From NCBI GenBank assembly GCA_027604705.1, contig JADHYV010000029.1, positions 62,001-126,000 of the forward strand: a DNA stretch of 64,000 bases, read 5' to 3'. The notes under the pieces are model-generated. The model worked only from the letters and a program-made list of their open reading frames with translations, did no database searches and had not been told where the DNA came from. This document shows positions 22,066-33,136 of this stretch, one piece after another; position 1 is the stretch's first letter; the number at the start of each line of letters is the position of its first letter. The position numbers and the translations under genes are program-made. The DNA comes from Allomyces arbusculus (Eukaryota; Blastocladiomycota; Blastocladiomycetes; Blastocladiales; Blastocladiaceae).

Positions 22066-22317
22066 TCTACGATTCGCGCTTTGCCGTCGCGATGATCAGG
22101 TCGACGACGGCGACGCGGTCATGTGACATGGTAAACAAGGACAAATCATGATTTTCACTCACTTGCCGCTTTGCTTTTGCTGGCGCAGTGACTCGTCCTG
22201 CACTCCTTGGCACCTTGCCCACCTTGCTCTCGCTGACCCGACGCGACCAGCTGCACTCGACTCGCCTGCCTGACACCGTACTTGCGCGCGCTGTTGCGCA
22301 TCCCAACGACACCAGGC

Positions 22318-23613
22318 ATGGCCAACACCATGTCAGCCAACCCGACATACACCCCGCGCCGTCGACCGACATGCCCGACCACCACCTCCACGCGCACTGC
22401 CAACCCCAATTTGCTCGCGTCCCTCACCCGTGCTCTCCGCGCGGCCACCGGTCACCCGGCCATGACTTGTGCACGCCGGTTGGTCATCACGCTCCTGCGC
22501 ACCCTCGCGCTTCAGCTCACTGAGTGGACCCGGGCGATCCCGCCCACCGCGACCCGATTCTGGGCGCGGCTCGTCGCGCACCCGATCTCCACGGCGCTCG
22601 CGAAGCGTGCGAACGTGCCGGTGCCGCTCATCGCGTCAGTGATTGCGACGGTCGCACTGGTCCTGTGTGCGACGCGGCCTGCACAGGTGGCGGGGGTGCT
22701 CGTGCGCGCCGTGCCCGCGCACGCCGCGGTATACACGATCGAGTCCCCCACCGCGCACCCGAACACCGTAATTCTCGCCAAGCAGCTGCTCTTGACGCTC
22801 ACGCTGCTCTCGGTGCCTCGCACAACGCTACCGGTCGTGATCTTCGCGCTCACTCACCCGCACGTCGCGGCGGAGTGCGTGTATGAAACGTGCGTCCGGC
22901 CCGCGGCGGTCGCGCTCGCGCACTGGGTCCCTGGTGGCGCCGGGATGCCGAGCTCTGTGAAAAGGGCCGCGTGGCCCGCAGCGGCGGTTCCGCCACCGGT
23001 GGTGGAGATCGCGCGGCGGGTCGTACGCGTGATGCGGGAAGTGAATAGTGGTGGGGCGGAAGTGGAGTGGGTGGAGAGGGTGGACAAGTGGGTGCGCGGC
23101 GTCGACGCGGCCGTCGCGCGCGATCAAGTCCGACCGACTGTGCGCGCCGTCGACGCGGGAGCCCCAGGTCACCACGTCGGACCGACCACCGCGCGCGCGG
23201 CTCCAGCAAACGTGAGCTCGACGCTTCCCGATGCGGTGACGACCGCCGTGGACTTGTCGACGCCCAGAGTCATCGTAGACTCGGCTGCGTCCGCAGCCAC
23301 GGAATCAGTGTCGGCCACGCCGGTCGTGCGTGTCGCTTCCCCCGATTCAACGCCCAGCACCACCGATCCGATTACGAACGACACCAGCGACGACGACGAC
23401 TGGGACAGCGACGCGAGGCAGCTCGCACTGCATCTCACGACCGCGCTCCCGGCGTCGGGCAAGGCTTCGCCCGTACGGGCTTCCACTGCAGCGACAAGAC
23501 TGGCTGCGGGTCCCGGCCGCCGTCCGCGCAGCGCGTCAGCGGTGACCTGTGCGCGCACGCGTCCCGCAAGTGGACCGCGCGTCGTACGCGGGCGCGCCGG
23601 GTCGAGCGCGTAA
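22318..23613 (+). CDS. Divergent REEP/Yop1-like (TB2/DP1/HVA22) ER-membrane protein
   Basis: 431 aa from the first ATG of the frame. Residues about 85-215 follow the order of the TB2/DP1/HVA22 domain that bends tubular ER: a short amphipathic lead with AKRANVPVPLIASVIATVAL, two close hydrophobic hairpins, VPAHAAVYTIESP in place of the usual YPAYxSxKAIESP, then a second hairpin region (LAKQLLLTLTLL) and HVAAECVYETCVRP matching the closing GAEYLYxxxxRP. Many consensus aromatic residues are replaced by Ala or Val, so it is a divergent member. The C-terminal half is a Ser/Thr/Ala/Asp-rich tail with no known domain. An extra 5' exon is possible. Confidence 0.55.
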   Translation: MANTMSANPTYTPRRRPTCPTTTSTRTANPNLLASLTRALRAATGHPAMTCARRLVITLLRTLALQLTEWTRAIPPTATRFWARLVAHPISTALAKRANVPVPLIASVIATVALVLCATRPAQVAGVLVRAVPAHAAVYTIESPTAHPNTVILAKQLLLTLTLLSVPRTTLPVVIFALTHPHVAAECVYETCVRPAAVALAHWVPGGAGMPSSVKRAAWPAAAVPPPVVEIARRVVRVMREVNSGGAEVEWVERVDKWVRGVDAAVARDQVRPTVRAVDAGAPGHHVGPTTARAAPANVSSTLPDAVTTAVDLSTPRVIVDSAASAATESVSATPVVRVASPDSTPSTTDPITNDTSDDDDWDSDARQLALHLTTALPASGKASPVRASTAATRLAAGPGRRPRSASAVTCARTRPASGPRVVRGRAGSSA

Positions 23614-24240
23614 AAATGGTTGACTGGATTGGATTGACTTTGATTGACTGTATTGTCATTCTATCGGATATATCTACCACTCTCTGCCTCTGACACCGTT
23701 GCGACACGCTACCACGACGGCGCGAGCACCGCGGTCCCAACCGCAACCGCCACGCGCGGCGGCTCTGTTGGTGCCGACAGCACCGTCGGCGCGCGTACAC
23801 GCTCGCGCAAGGAAATGATCTACGTTCTCCACCACTAACAGTCCGCGCCCAACCCACATCACGTTCTCCACATCCGTGATCGTACCCACTCCGTCTCCAC
23901 CGGCGCCGCCCACTGCCGCGGCACTGTTGGCACATCGTCCGCCCCAAAACTCCGTTCACTGCAAAAGCAGACGACACAACACCCGAGCGCCGCAACCACG
24001 TACGTGGCCAAGAACCGCGGCGACAGAGTGTACGTCCGGTTCCCCACTGCCACGGGCGAGCGGCACAAATGCCATCGAAATTCGGGCCGGGTTTGATTGC
24101 GCCTGGCGACGGCGAGTCGCGCGGCGAGGGGCAATCGCTATCCCATTGAGCAATCCATCAGGACGCGATTCATAGACAAGCAAGTGGGTGGAGACAATGA
24201 AGCCTACCGACTCGTACCACACTCCACACACAAACACCAT
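23614..24240. other. Intergenic with a possible small minus-strand coding segment
   Basis: On the minus strand, 23,859-24,134 reads as a short protein piece containing NRTYTLSPRFLA and, after a possible 45-nt intron with donor GTACGT and acceptor TTGCAG, a polar tail. It could be a separate small gene or further exons of the upstream minus-strand membrane protein. Evidence is weak. Confidence 0.25.
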
Positions 24241-24569
24241 TCATCCAAACAAGGACCCCGCGAGCCCGACCATCCGCTGCTTCCCGGCCATCCAGTCCAT
24301 GGGCCCGGCAATCCACATAGCGTACGGCCGATTAGTGAAGAACGTGTGCAGTACTACCGCAATCCCGCCGACCCACAAGATCACAGCAACCACCACCAAC
24401 GCCCTTAGCAACCACCGCGTGGGCCGCGTCGCATGAAGCACCTGGTTTACCTCAATAAGCGCCGTATTGATTGCGGCCGTCGTTGACGCCAACGTGGTGG
24501 GTGGGCGGGAACCGCGCGTGGCCGCCACGGTGGAGGGCGGCGGGAATCTGGGCTTGTCTGTGGGCGAGT

Positions 24570-24601
<32 letters not shown>

Positions 24602-24937
24602 ACTCTGTTCTCCACCCTCACCCCCGCTGGCGGCGCTGACGGCGGCGCGTAAAAGCACTTGGCCGTCAACCCGCCGTACCAGTACTCGTGCACTCCACGC
24701 TCCTCTTCCTCCTCACCGGCCTACGCTCGTGCGCACAATCGGCCTCGAGATGTACCGCGGGTTGCGCGTGCGGCGCAGGGCGAACACGCAGGCGATCGCG
24801 ACCAGCACTGTCAGTGCAGGGGCGGTGATCACGCACGATTCCCGTGAGGGTGGGCGCGACCCAGGGTGCAGAGGAGTCGTAGTTGCCGAACGGGCCGCCG
24901 GAGACGGAGCCGGAGAGACCGGCGTTCCGTTAGCCAT
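24241..24937 (-). CDS. Small membrane protein of unknown function, two exons
   Basis: Not recognised. The first exon starts MANGTPVSPAPSPAARS at ATG 24937 and carries a hydrophobic segment (CVITAPALTVLVAIACVFAL) followed by an Arg-rich stretch. A short intron near 24,692-24,735 leads to YWYGGLTAKCFYAPP, a Pro-rich linker with about ten consecutive Pro encoded by a GGC repeat, and a second hydrophobic helix (WLLRALVVVAVILWVGGIAV) before the stop at 24241. Topology is probably two transmembrane helices with short ends. The splice sites are inferred from frame continuity only. Confidence 0.45.
24571..24600. repeat. (CGG)10 trinucleotide repeat
   Basis: Ten CGG units encoding poly-Pro on the minus strand within the small membrane protein gene. 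Confidence 0.9.
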
Positions 24938-26417
24938 GGCTAGTCGGGTGGAGAAGCGAGGGGAGAGCATGAAGGAAGAATGGGTGGAGGAGAGAGAGGG
25001 GAGACGTGCATGGCCCTGCCTTGGGCAAACTAGCGCGCACCGCCTTTCGGAATAACTGCCTGGGTGTGAACGATCGATGTGCTATCCATGTGGTGATCTG
25101 GAAACGATCGGTGGCTACTGGTGCCGAAATGGCCCATGTCCGTGCGTCATCAACAACCCGACACGGGTTCATGGTTTGCCACATTTCCAGTGAAAGGGAT
25201 GGAGCAGGAAGACAATGAGCGCGCGCACGCAGATCCGAAGCCAGTTCGATTGCGGATGGATTTGATATGATGTGTCCGTGAACCGCGACGAGAGAGATGA
25301 CGACCGTGCAGAAGGATATGGCAACGATGCGCGGATTCGGCCTGCTGCGATTGCGGGGTAGCGATCTTGCAGGCCTGCCCCAGGACTGGCGAGCCGTGGC
25401 CGTGCAGCACTCGTGAGCGCGAGACGTGAAAGAGGGACCACGGCGTCCTTTGAGCGTCTCGATGAGTGGAGGAGATCGGTTTGTTCCTTGTGCGTCGCGT
25501 GCGCATATTCTGATGGGGCACTTGTGCATGGCCGCGCGTCGTGCGCACCAAGGCAGGTGTGGGTGGGTAGGAACGTGGGCCGGATGTTACCTTGTACAAA
25601 CAAATAAAACCTGATTTCTCGGTCATGGATCTCACCGTGCCGTTTACCACGCCGGCGCAACAGTTTCAATGTTGGTCGTGCCAGGCTGTTGCGCGTCTAG
25701 TCCGTGGACGACTGCGACGACACAGACCCCGTCGACGACGCGTATCCTTCTGGCACCGACGAGTGCTCCCATGCTGCCCCGGACCCCACTGGCGTGGCGG
25801 CACGAACGCTGATGATCTGCGATGAATTCGTCGTCAGCCCCTCTGCAATCCACGCGTGCGGGGGGGGGGGGGGGGGGGGGGCGGGGCGCGGCCCCCCCCC
25901 CCCCCCCCCCCAGGTCCCCAGAGTTGTGTGGGGCCAGGCATCACCGCCGGCTCAGCACCCTGTTGGTAGCTGTTGATAAACCGCTCATAAGACAGAGAAA
26001 TGTTCCATATATGATTCTCCACCGGATGTTGGTTCTAGTCGAGAAGGCTGATGCCGGTTTTGTTGGTGTTTATTCGAGACACCAGGCGTCGTTTCGAGCG
26101 CGTTCGAACACATCGCAAGCAGCTGCTCTGTGCAGAAATACTGTACCTCACAGAATGACTCGCATTTGTCTTTTGTGACCTGCGCGTGGCGTGGCCCAGT
26201 CACCGCAAGACGGTGCGAGACGCCCGCCACGGCTTCACCCGCGCGCTTCTCCGGCCGCCGCCAGCACGCTTCGCAGACGCCGACGATCCCGCCGACGACG
26301 TGCACGTCAGCGTCTCCCTCATAGGCTGCACGCTGCCCGCAACGAGTTTTGCACGGCATCTTGCGCGCCGACGCCGTAAACGACGCTGCAAGCTTACTTC
26401 GGCTCTGTTAAACCACC
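24938..26417. other. Intergenic, no recognised gene
   Basis: Short open frames occur on both strands (for example 25,150-25,669 minus) without recognisable domains. It contains the G22/C20 hairpin at 25,860-25,911 and the upstream region of the peptidase gene. Confidence 0.5.
25860..25911. repeat. G22 ... C20 inverted homopolymer (hairpin/G-quadruplex)
   Basis: Twenty-two G, then ten GC-only bases, then twenty C. The two arms are perfect complements and could form a very stable hairpin, or a G-quadruplex with an i-motif on the opposite strand. An assembly or sequencing artefact is also possible. Confidence 0.85.
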
Positions 26418-28513
26418 ATGCCCAAGCAGTGCACCCCCAACATGCCACGCTCTCTCGCCTTGCTTCTCGTCGCCCTCCTGGCGATCGGCATTGCGAATGT
26501 TGCCGCCAGCCCGACGCGCACGCGGGGATACAAGCATCAGCAGCGGCACCATGCCGACACTGTACAGGCAGTGATGGCTGGACACGAGTCGGCGCACTGG
26601 GCGCAGCATCGCCGCGTGTCGTCTGCCGCGGCGATTCGCCACGCGGTCCAGACGCTGTTTGGGCCCGTCGCACGCAACGCGACTGACACGCTCGCGTGGG
26701 ACCGGTTGGCCGAGTTGACAGGTCGGAAATTGATACTCGTGCCGCGTGCTGTGGTGTGATCTTTGCCACAACGCTAATTTGTGAACATTCATCTTGGATA
26801 GACACGTACGGTCCGCGTCCTGGTGGCTCGCAGGGTTCGCATTCCAATCATCTGTTGCTATCTCGGCCATTCAAGTGTTCTTAACGCTGTTCTTTGCAGG
26901 GCTCGAAAAGTCGATCGACTGGATGGTCGAGCTGGCCAAGAAGGACGGGTTCGATGTCTACACCGAGGAGGTGCGAGCGCTTCCAGCACTTGGAACCTGT
27001 TCCAAACGGCTCCATGCGCTCACCGCCTCCTTTTCCACCACAGGTCCCCATCAAATACTGGCGCCGCGGCGTCGAGTCTGCCACGCTCATCACCGATACC
27101 TGGACCACGCCGCTGCACATGGACGGGCTTGGGTCCGTCATTCTCTCCATCTCGCGCAGATGCTACCTCACCTGCCAACTGACCGCGACCAAGCCAGTTT
27201 TTCCGCCCCGACCCCCAAGGACGGCATCGAGGCCGAAGTCTTTGTCGTCAATGGGTTTGACGACCTCGACCATGCCGGCGCAGCCGGCAAGCTGAGAGGC
27301 AAGATCGTGCTGGTCAACTACGAGTGGACCAGTTACGGTGAGGCCGTCAAGTACCGCACGACCGGCGCCAAGCGCGCCGAGAAGTGGGGCGCCGTCGCGT
27401 ACCTCGTTCGGTCGGTGACGCCCTTTTCGATGCGCACGCCGCATACGGGCAATTCGCAGACTGCCGGGTACCTATTTCCACCTTCATCCCGTCCTGACCA
27501 TCGTCGCGTCGCACAGCTGATCGTGGATGAACGATGTAGAATCCCCGCCGCCGCGCTCGCCGTCGAAGACGCCAACATCCTCGCGCGTATCTTTGCGCGC
27601 GACCACGTGGCCGCGCCGCGCGTGCGGCTCGTTATGCAGTCCGAAAAGGGCATGGCTATGTCGCGCAACACGATTATCGAGATGCGCGGCACCGAGCGGC
27701 CCAACGACGTGGTGCTTGTCGGCGGGCACATTGACTCGTGGGACAAGGGTGTTGGCGCGCAAGATGACGGCACTGGGTTCATGGCCGCGTACCACGGTCC
27801 CTACAAATTTTCATACCGACCTCCTTTACGGCCGGAGGCCAAACTGACGCAGTCGATGCGTAGCCCTCTATCTTCTCAAGCACCGCGTGCAAGTGCAGCC
27901 GGCCCACACGCTCCGCGCGGTCCTCTTCACGGCCGAGGAAACGGGCGTGCAGGGCGGCGATGCCTACTATGCCGCGCACGTGAACGACGAGGCCAAGATC
28001 CGCGTCGCGCTCGAGATTGACGAGGGCGTGCTGACCCCGCGCGGCCTGGTCCTTGACGGGACTAAGCTCGACGACGCGGCGTGGGACATGTACCAGGAAA
28101 TCAGTGAAATGCTCGAGAACGTCGGCGTGCGCGGGTGGCGCGTGGAGCGCGGTTATGCCGGCGCCGATGTGGCCAAGTGGTGCAAGCACGCCGTGTGCGG
28201 AGAGTGGTGCGTACTGCCAGCAGGGACTGGAGACCAAGACGCCTGCCAACAGCTCACAGTTGGACGGGTCGTCGTCTAGGGTGAACCAAGACAAGGACAA
28301 CTACTTTAACTGGCACCACACGGCTGCTGATGTACGCAAACGCATTTGATTCGATTGGGTCGGGTCAGGCGCGGCCATGCCCGTCTAACGCTCCACCGTC
28401 GAACGCTCCACTCCCCTCTCCACTAGATGATGGACGCCGTCGACCCCATGGACCTCGAGGAAGTGGCCTCGACGCTCGCCATCTACGCGCTTGCCCTGCC
28501 GCACGCCGAGTAA
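26418..28513 (+). CDS. M28-family peptidase, carboxypeptidase Q-like
   Basis: Secreted or lysosomal/vacuolar zinc peptidase that cleaves small peptides or dipeptides. A signal peptide (PRSLALLLVALLAIGIANVA) opens exon 1. Spliced exons then read DTYGPRPGGSQ, GLEKSIDWMVELAKKDGFDV, YWRRGVESATLI, IEAEVFVVNGFDDL, AEKWGAVAYLVRSVTPFSM and SPHTG-like TPHTGNSQ, in the order of human carboxypeptidase Q. Zinc and catalytic residues are visible: GGHIDSWD, AQDDGTG, FTAEETG, EIDEG, and the final ligand in FNWHHTAAD. At least six short introns are needed. The last one starts at the GTACGC after the HHTAAD codons (about 28,331) and ends at CACTAG just before 28,427. The coding end is LALPHAE, stop 28511-28513. 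The start could also be ATG 26442. Confidence 0.85.
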
Positions 28514-29534
28514 CATGAGCTCTCTCAACGCACACGCATTCGACCTTCCTGCACCATTCAATTTTGGCCCATTTCTTGGGCACAGATTCAATTTCTGTCC
28601 ATTCATTGGGCACGGCGCGCAGTAACCAATGTCTCAAATTGTCAACCAATAAAAAGGCATGGTTCCCATTTGTCTCTCTTGGACGGCGCGCGAGAGCAGG
28701 GCGGCGCGTGAGAGCAGAACAGCGCGCGAGAGCAGAACGGCGCGCGAGAGCAGGAGGACGCGCAAGAGCATGACCGTGCGCACGGGGCCAGTGCTGGCAG
28801 GCGGGTCAGTTCATGCAATGCCAGAGCATGGGGCGCGACGACGCGCGCGGCCGCAGCACCGACCAGTCGCTAGATTCCGTCGTCCACAGCAGTAAAACAA
28901 GGAATAAACCCAGCAATAGAGCGGGAGGGAAGGGGTGCGTGCGTGCACGTCAGCACGAGCCAGCAGCAGTTGCATTGCCACCCAACCCCAACAGCCTCCC
29001 CAGGACCACCAGCGGCCTGGCGCCAGTGCCCAGAGGTGCGTACGGCTCTCGGCTATGGCCCTGCGGTATTTAAGCGGGCAAGCGGGTGTGCAGCAGCGGC
29101 GGTGCGGTTGGGTGGTGCTGTGGCAGCAAGTGCTGGTGCTACTGCAGAAACAAACAGCGTGGGCTGGGACTGCAGCAGCCGAGAGTATCAATGTTGGGCA
29201 TCATCTTGCTGGTTTGCGTTTGGTGGTCCATGGGAGTAGCCCAGCATTGGCCAAACCTCCCTGCTCTCAAGCCCTGCTCTCCCAGCTCCAACACGCATGG
29301 TCATTCACCCCTGACACGCGCCACTGGGCCAGTACCATGATTTGACCCAGGTGCGAGCTTGTGCGCACAGCTGGCCAGGCGCAGAACCTGGTTGCCACCC
29401 TAAGGCTGGTTGACATAAAGAGACTATGCACCAAGGCTCCTAGTATTTTTATGTATGTGTGCACCACCCTATCACCATCAACAACCTGGTCCTTCCCATT
29501 CTGTTGCCTGATCCTCACTCAAGCAGCATTGCAC
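28514..29534. other. Intergenic with an 18-bp minisatellite
   Basis: No recognised gene. It contains the minisatellite at 28,682-28,771, and from about 29,100 it grades into the CpG-poor block that holds the decayed ABCC copy. Confidence 0.5.
28682..28771. repeat. Minisatellite, five copies of an 18-bp unit
   Basis: Unit of the form GACGGCGCGCGAGAGCAG, five tandem copies with a few substitutions and no length change. One frame is open through it and gives repeated ARESRT, but there is no other sign of coding. Confidence 0.9.
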
Positions 29535-30250
29535 ACTGGGACCCAATGGACAACAATACTTGGGATGTGACCACCTGCTTCCAGTCAGTGATCATCAACA
29601 GTATATTGCCAGTTGCACTGCTGCTGGTTGCTGGCATGCTGCACCTGATTCAGTTCAGGCGACAGCCTGCAGCCTCCACCAAGCATTGAGGCTGGCATTA
29701 CTGAGCTGAGCTGGTGCATTACTGTCATGGAATCTGTTTGTGCTGTCCAATGCAGAGAAAGCTGACTGTGTTTGCCTGCTAAGGTGGTCATTGCAGCCCT
29801 GATTGCTGTGCAGTTCATGATGTTAGCACTTGCCACTAGTCACCATTCAGCCATCACTGCAACCATTCCCTTAAGGCAAGTTGCTGTGCTGGTGTGTTTG
29901 CAGCAGTCCCAAATTCCATTATGGAAGTTGGGTCCAAACCCTTTGTCCTCACCTATTCTCCTTGGTTGTTTTGGTGGCTCAACAACCATATGTGCTGTGG
30001 GCAAAAGCACATGCTGTGGGCCAATGACCTGTGCTATGTTGCCATGTTGCAGGTGGCTGTGATCAACTACACCAAGTTTATTGCCACCTGGGACTGAGAA
30101 CTTGTGACTGCCAAGGACCCATTGCTGTTCCACATAATCGTTGTTGTGATTGAGCCCACATTTGCATTGGCTGGATTGCTCAAGTGTGTGCAGGACCTGA
30201 TGGCCTTTGCCACAGCTGGTGCTCCTGCAGCAGCCTCAATACCTGCACAC
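29535..30250 (+). pseudogene. Decayed ABCC (MRP-type) transporter fragment, CpG-depleted copy
   Basis: A second copy of the N-terminal part of the ABCC gene at 34.2-37.2 kb, in opposite orientation. Shared pieces are TWDVTTCFQS followed by LPVALLLVAG (29,545-29,640), VVIAALIAVQF (29,785), the intron-containing stretch to 29,950, and ALAGLLKCVQDLMAFA (30,160-30,215). About 330 bp between the second and third pieces, the first transmembrane helices, are deleted. No nucleotide-binding domain is present. Differences from the other copy are mostly CpG to TpG/CpA; I count two CpG in 29,521-30,300. It keeps one reading frame (IVVVIEPTFALAG) that is shifted in the other copy. Confidence 0.75.
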
Positions 30251-31189
30251 ACTGGCTCAACCAAATCAAATTGCAACTGCAAGCTATTCACCTGCTTCAC
30301 AAGTGGAGAAATTGCGTCGATATTGTATCCTTCACCACACAATACCATTACAAATGTCAGCCATCATGCCTTTAATTTCTGGGTCCTGCTGCTGGAGTGG
30401 TGCCATGTTGAAGAGCCCAGCCCAAGGTTCTATGGCCCAATGTCAATGGAGCAGCTGCCCTGTTTTCCGCCAAGCCAAATGGTGCAAACATGTCCCACGC
30501 AAAGGAAGGGACGTAATCCGATGCGATACCAGCAAGGCGCGAAGAGCAATCCCCCGTTGGTGCAACCTGGGCGCTCTGTTGTGGGATTCTCGCTCTGTGC
30601 CATCGGTTGCAGTGAACCCCAACCGGTTGCCAAAAACACGAGCTCAGCCGCATCGGTCGCCACGGATGTGGGCGCAGTCGCGTGAGCCCGCCTGCGTGCT
30701 GCGCCATGGAAGGCGTTTGATGGCGTTTTGTCATAGCCACCGGAACATCAATGAGCGTGAACCAAGGCCAACTTTGCGCTTGCCAGGGCGCTTGTCAGGG
30801 GGACAAGGAAGCACCTGTCAGGAGTGCAGGGCAAGCAAAGAGCAATTCGAACGGATGCGCACAGTGAACGCCCAGCAAGAGAAGCAGTTGGCGCCGCGTC
30901 TGGGCAGCCGCCATCATTCGGTTGTGACGCAGGTTTGCAGCTGGAAAACACGAACACCTTTTCTCGTTCTAGCGTGCCACCCCCAGGTGGAGGAAACGAA
31001 AGTGGTGGTCTATGGAAGGTGATCTGGAGAAGGAATCTCCTTCTCTGAAGAAGGAAAACCGGCACTCGCGACTTTTTAAAAGGGCCGTGCAGCCCACGCC
31101 CTCTTCATCAATCATCCCAGCATCGGTCGCCTGCCTTTTGACTAGACGAGAACTGACCGAGCAAACCAACACCATCAACTGATCGAACC
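30251..31189. other. Upstream region of the P450 gene
   Basis: The CpG-poor decayed DNA ends near 30,470 and normal CpG-rich sequence resumes. The last 170 bp carry promoter-like elements (see 31,027-31,081). No gene recognised. Confidence 0.5.
31027..31081 (+). promoter_or_regulatory. Candidate core promoter of the P450 gene: inverted repeat plus TATA-like box
   Basis: A perfect 8-bp inverted repeat with a 3-nt spacer (GAGAAGGA at 31,027-31,034, TCCTTCTC at 31,038-31,045) lies about 28 bp before TTTTTAAAA (31,073-31,081). The start codon is at 31,190. The repeat resembles a dimeric factor or heat-shock type site; binding is inferred. Confidence 0.4.
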
Positions 31190-33136
31190 ATGAACCACCC
31201 CGTCGCTTACGCGGCCGCCCTGGCCGCCCTGGCCGGCCTCACCGTGCCCGTATACTATGGCGTCAAGTTCGCCTCCAGCATTGCCCACGCCAAGACCGAC
31301 GAGCGCTTGATTGCCACGGGCGCCCTGGGCGGCATGCCCATGCCACGCGACGCCGAGTCGTCGCACTGGCTGTGGGGCTACGCCGAAAAGATGTCGACTG
31401 AGGGGATGGCGCGCGCTTTCAGCCAACTCGCAGAAAAACTTGGGCCTGGTGCGTTTGGTTTGCAGCGGTTGTCCGAGCGAGATGGAGAATGAACACAGAC
31501 CTGTTTGCGGACGATAGTATACGTGTTCCGCGCGCTCCACGAGACCTGCATCATGGTGTCAGGTGCGCCCTCACTTTTTGGTTGCGTGAATGACTGCGAT
31601 GCTGGCGCCTCTTGGCTCACTTCGCTTGCTGGACCCTCATGAATCGCCACCGTGAACAGACCCGGAGATTGCACGAACGGTACTGGTCAAGCTCAACTTG
31701 CCCAAGGGCAATTACGGCCCGATTCAGGAGGTCGTCGGCGACTCGCTTCTCACGACCAGTGGCAAAGTCTGGTCGCACAAGGTACCGACTCTGGCACTCG
31801 ATCGGCCGTCACCGTCCTGCCAGCCCGCCAACTTACACTGTCAAACGCGCACGCCAATGATTAGCGCAAGGCAGTCAACTCGGCATTCCGCGCCGCCTTC
31901 CTGCAAAAGGTCGCCTTCCCGATCGTCCTTGAGCGCGGCACCTGCCTGTTCGACGAGGTCCTGCCGTCGCCTGCAGCCACGGGCACGCCCGTCGACATGC
32001 AAGAATGGTTCAGCCGCGTCACGCTCGACGTGATTGGCCTCGCTGGATTTGGGCACCATTTCGACTTTACGTCGCACCCGGAATCGTCAGTTTCGACCAT
32101 GGTCTTGAAGGTGCTCGACGAACCCAATTTCCGCGTGACAAACCCGTTGCGGCCCTTTTTGAACTGGCGCGAGACCCGCGAGTATCACAAGGCACTTGCC
32201 GAGTTCCACGCTCTCGGGGCCAAGGTTGTCGCTGATGCCCGCGCGCGGCAGGCGAGTGGCGAGTCGGACACGAGCGCGCCCACAACGATCCTGGACTTGC
32301 TGCTTGCGCAGTCGGACCTGTCTGAGGACAGCCTGCAGGCCGAGGTGCTCACGTTTTTGCTCGCCGGGCACGAAACGACCGCGTCGACCCTGACGTTTAT
32401 GGTCCAGCTGCTCGCTGCGCATCCGGAGCACAAGCAACGGCTGTTTGATGAGGTGGACGAGGTGTTGGGCCGCGACGGGACCCCGTCGTATGAGGACCTC
32501 TCCAAGCTCAAGTGGCTCACGGCCGTAATGAAAGAGACCCTGCGGCTGTTCCCGATGGTGTGGGCGTCAGGCACGTATTCCTTGCACTCGAGCTCGACCG
32601 TTCAATCGCGAATTTGACCTTTTTCCTGTTTCCAGCGCGCTGGACAGTTGCAGAGACGCAGCTCGGCGAGTACATTGTTCCCGCCAACGTACGCTCGAGC
32701 TTCTCCACCCAGTTCGCGCCCTATTTTTTTTCTCGCCGATCCTAACTCGCTCACTCGCTATCTCTAGCTCCATGTTGTCATCAACTTTATGCAACTGCAC
32801 CGCAACCCGCGCATCTGGCCGAACCCTCTCAAGTTCGACCCGACGCGGTTCATGCAGCCGGAGCTCGACACGTCCCAGTTCGATTCGGTCAACGTCAACA
32901 CCACGGGCCAAGTGCCTTACTCGTACCTGCCGTTTGCCGCTGGGTTGCGGTCGTGCATCGGCAAGCCCTTAGCCGAGATTGAAATCAAGGTGATGATTGC
33001 CATGCTTGCACAGCGATTTGACTGGAAAGTTCAGCGGCCCGAGGAGTGGGGTGACCGCCCGTTGCATGAATTATACCAGGCTGGGACGACGTTGCGGCCG
33101 TTGCCGCATAAGGTCGTATTGGTGCCGCGCAGGTGA
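31190..33136 (+). CDS. Cytochrome P450 monooxygenase, multi-exon
   Basis: Membrane-anchored haem-thiolate monooxygenase. The N-terminus MNHPVAYAAALAALAGLTVP is a short hydrophobic anchor. Later exons carry LLAGHETTAST (I helix, oxygen activation), MKETLRLFP (K helix ExxR), FDPTRF (PERF-like region) and FAAGLRSCIGKPLAEIE, where the Cys binds haem (FxxGxRxCxG). Five or six introns interrupt the first and last thirds: donors near 31,449, 31,560 and 31,782, and small introns around 32,570-32,640 and 32,690-32,767. The central exon from about 31,870 to 32,570 is long. The protein would be about 500 aa. The clade (CYP4/CYP5-like) and substrate cannot be assigned by eye. The gene sits between two inverted, decayed ABCC transporter copies. 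Confidence 0.85.

Noticed and set aside
24096-24170. Minus-strand GCTCAATGGGATAGCG resembles a tRNA D-arm/A-box.
   Set aside because: No anticodon stem, T-arm or acceptor pairing could be built from the flanking bases.
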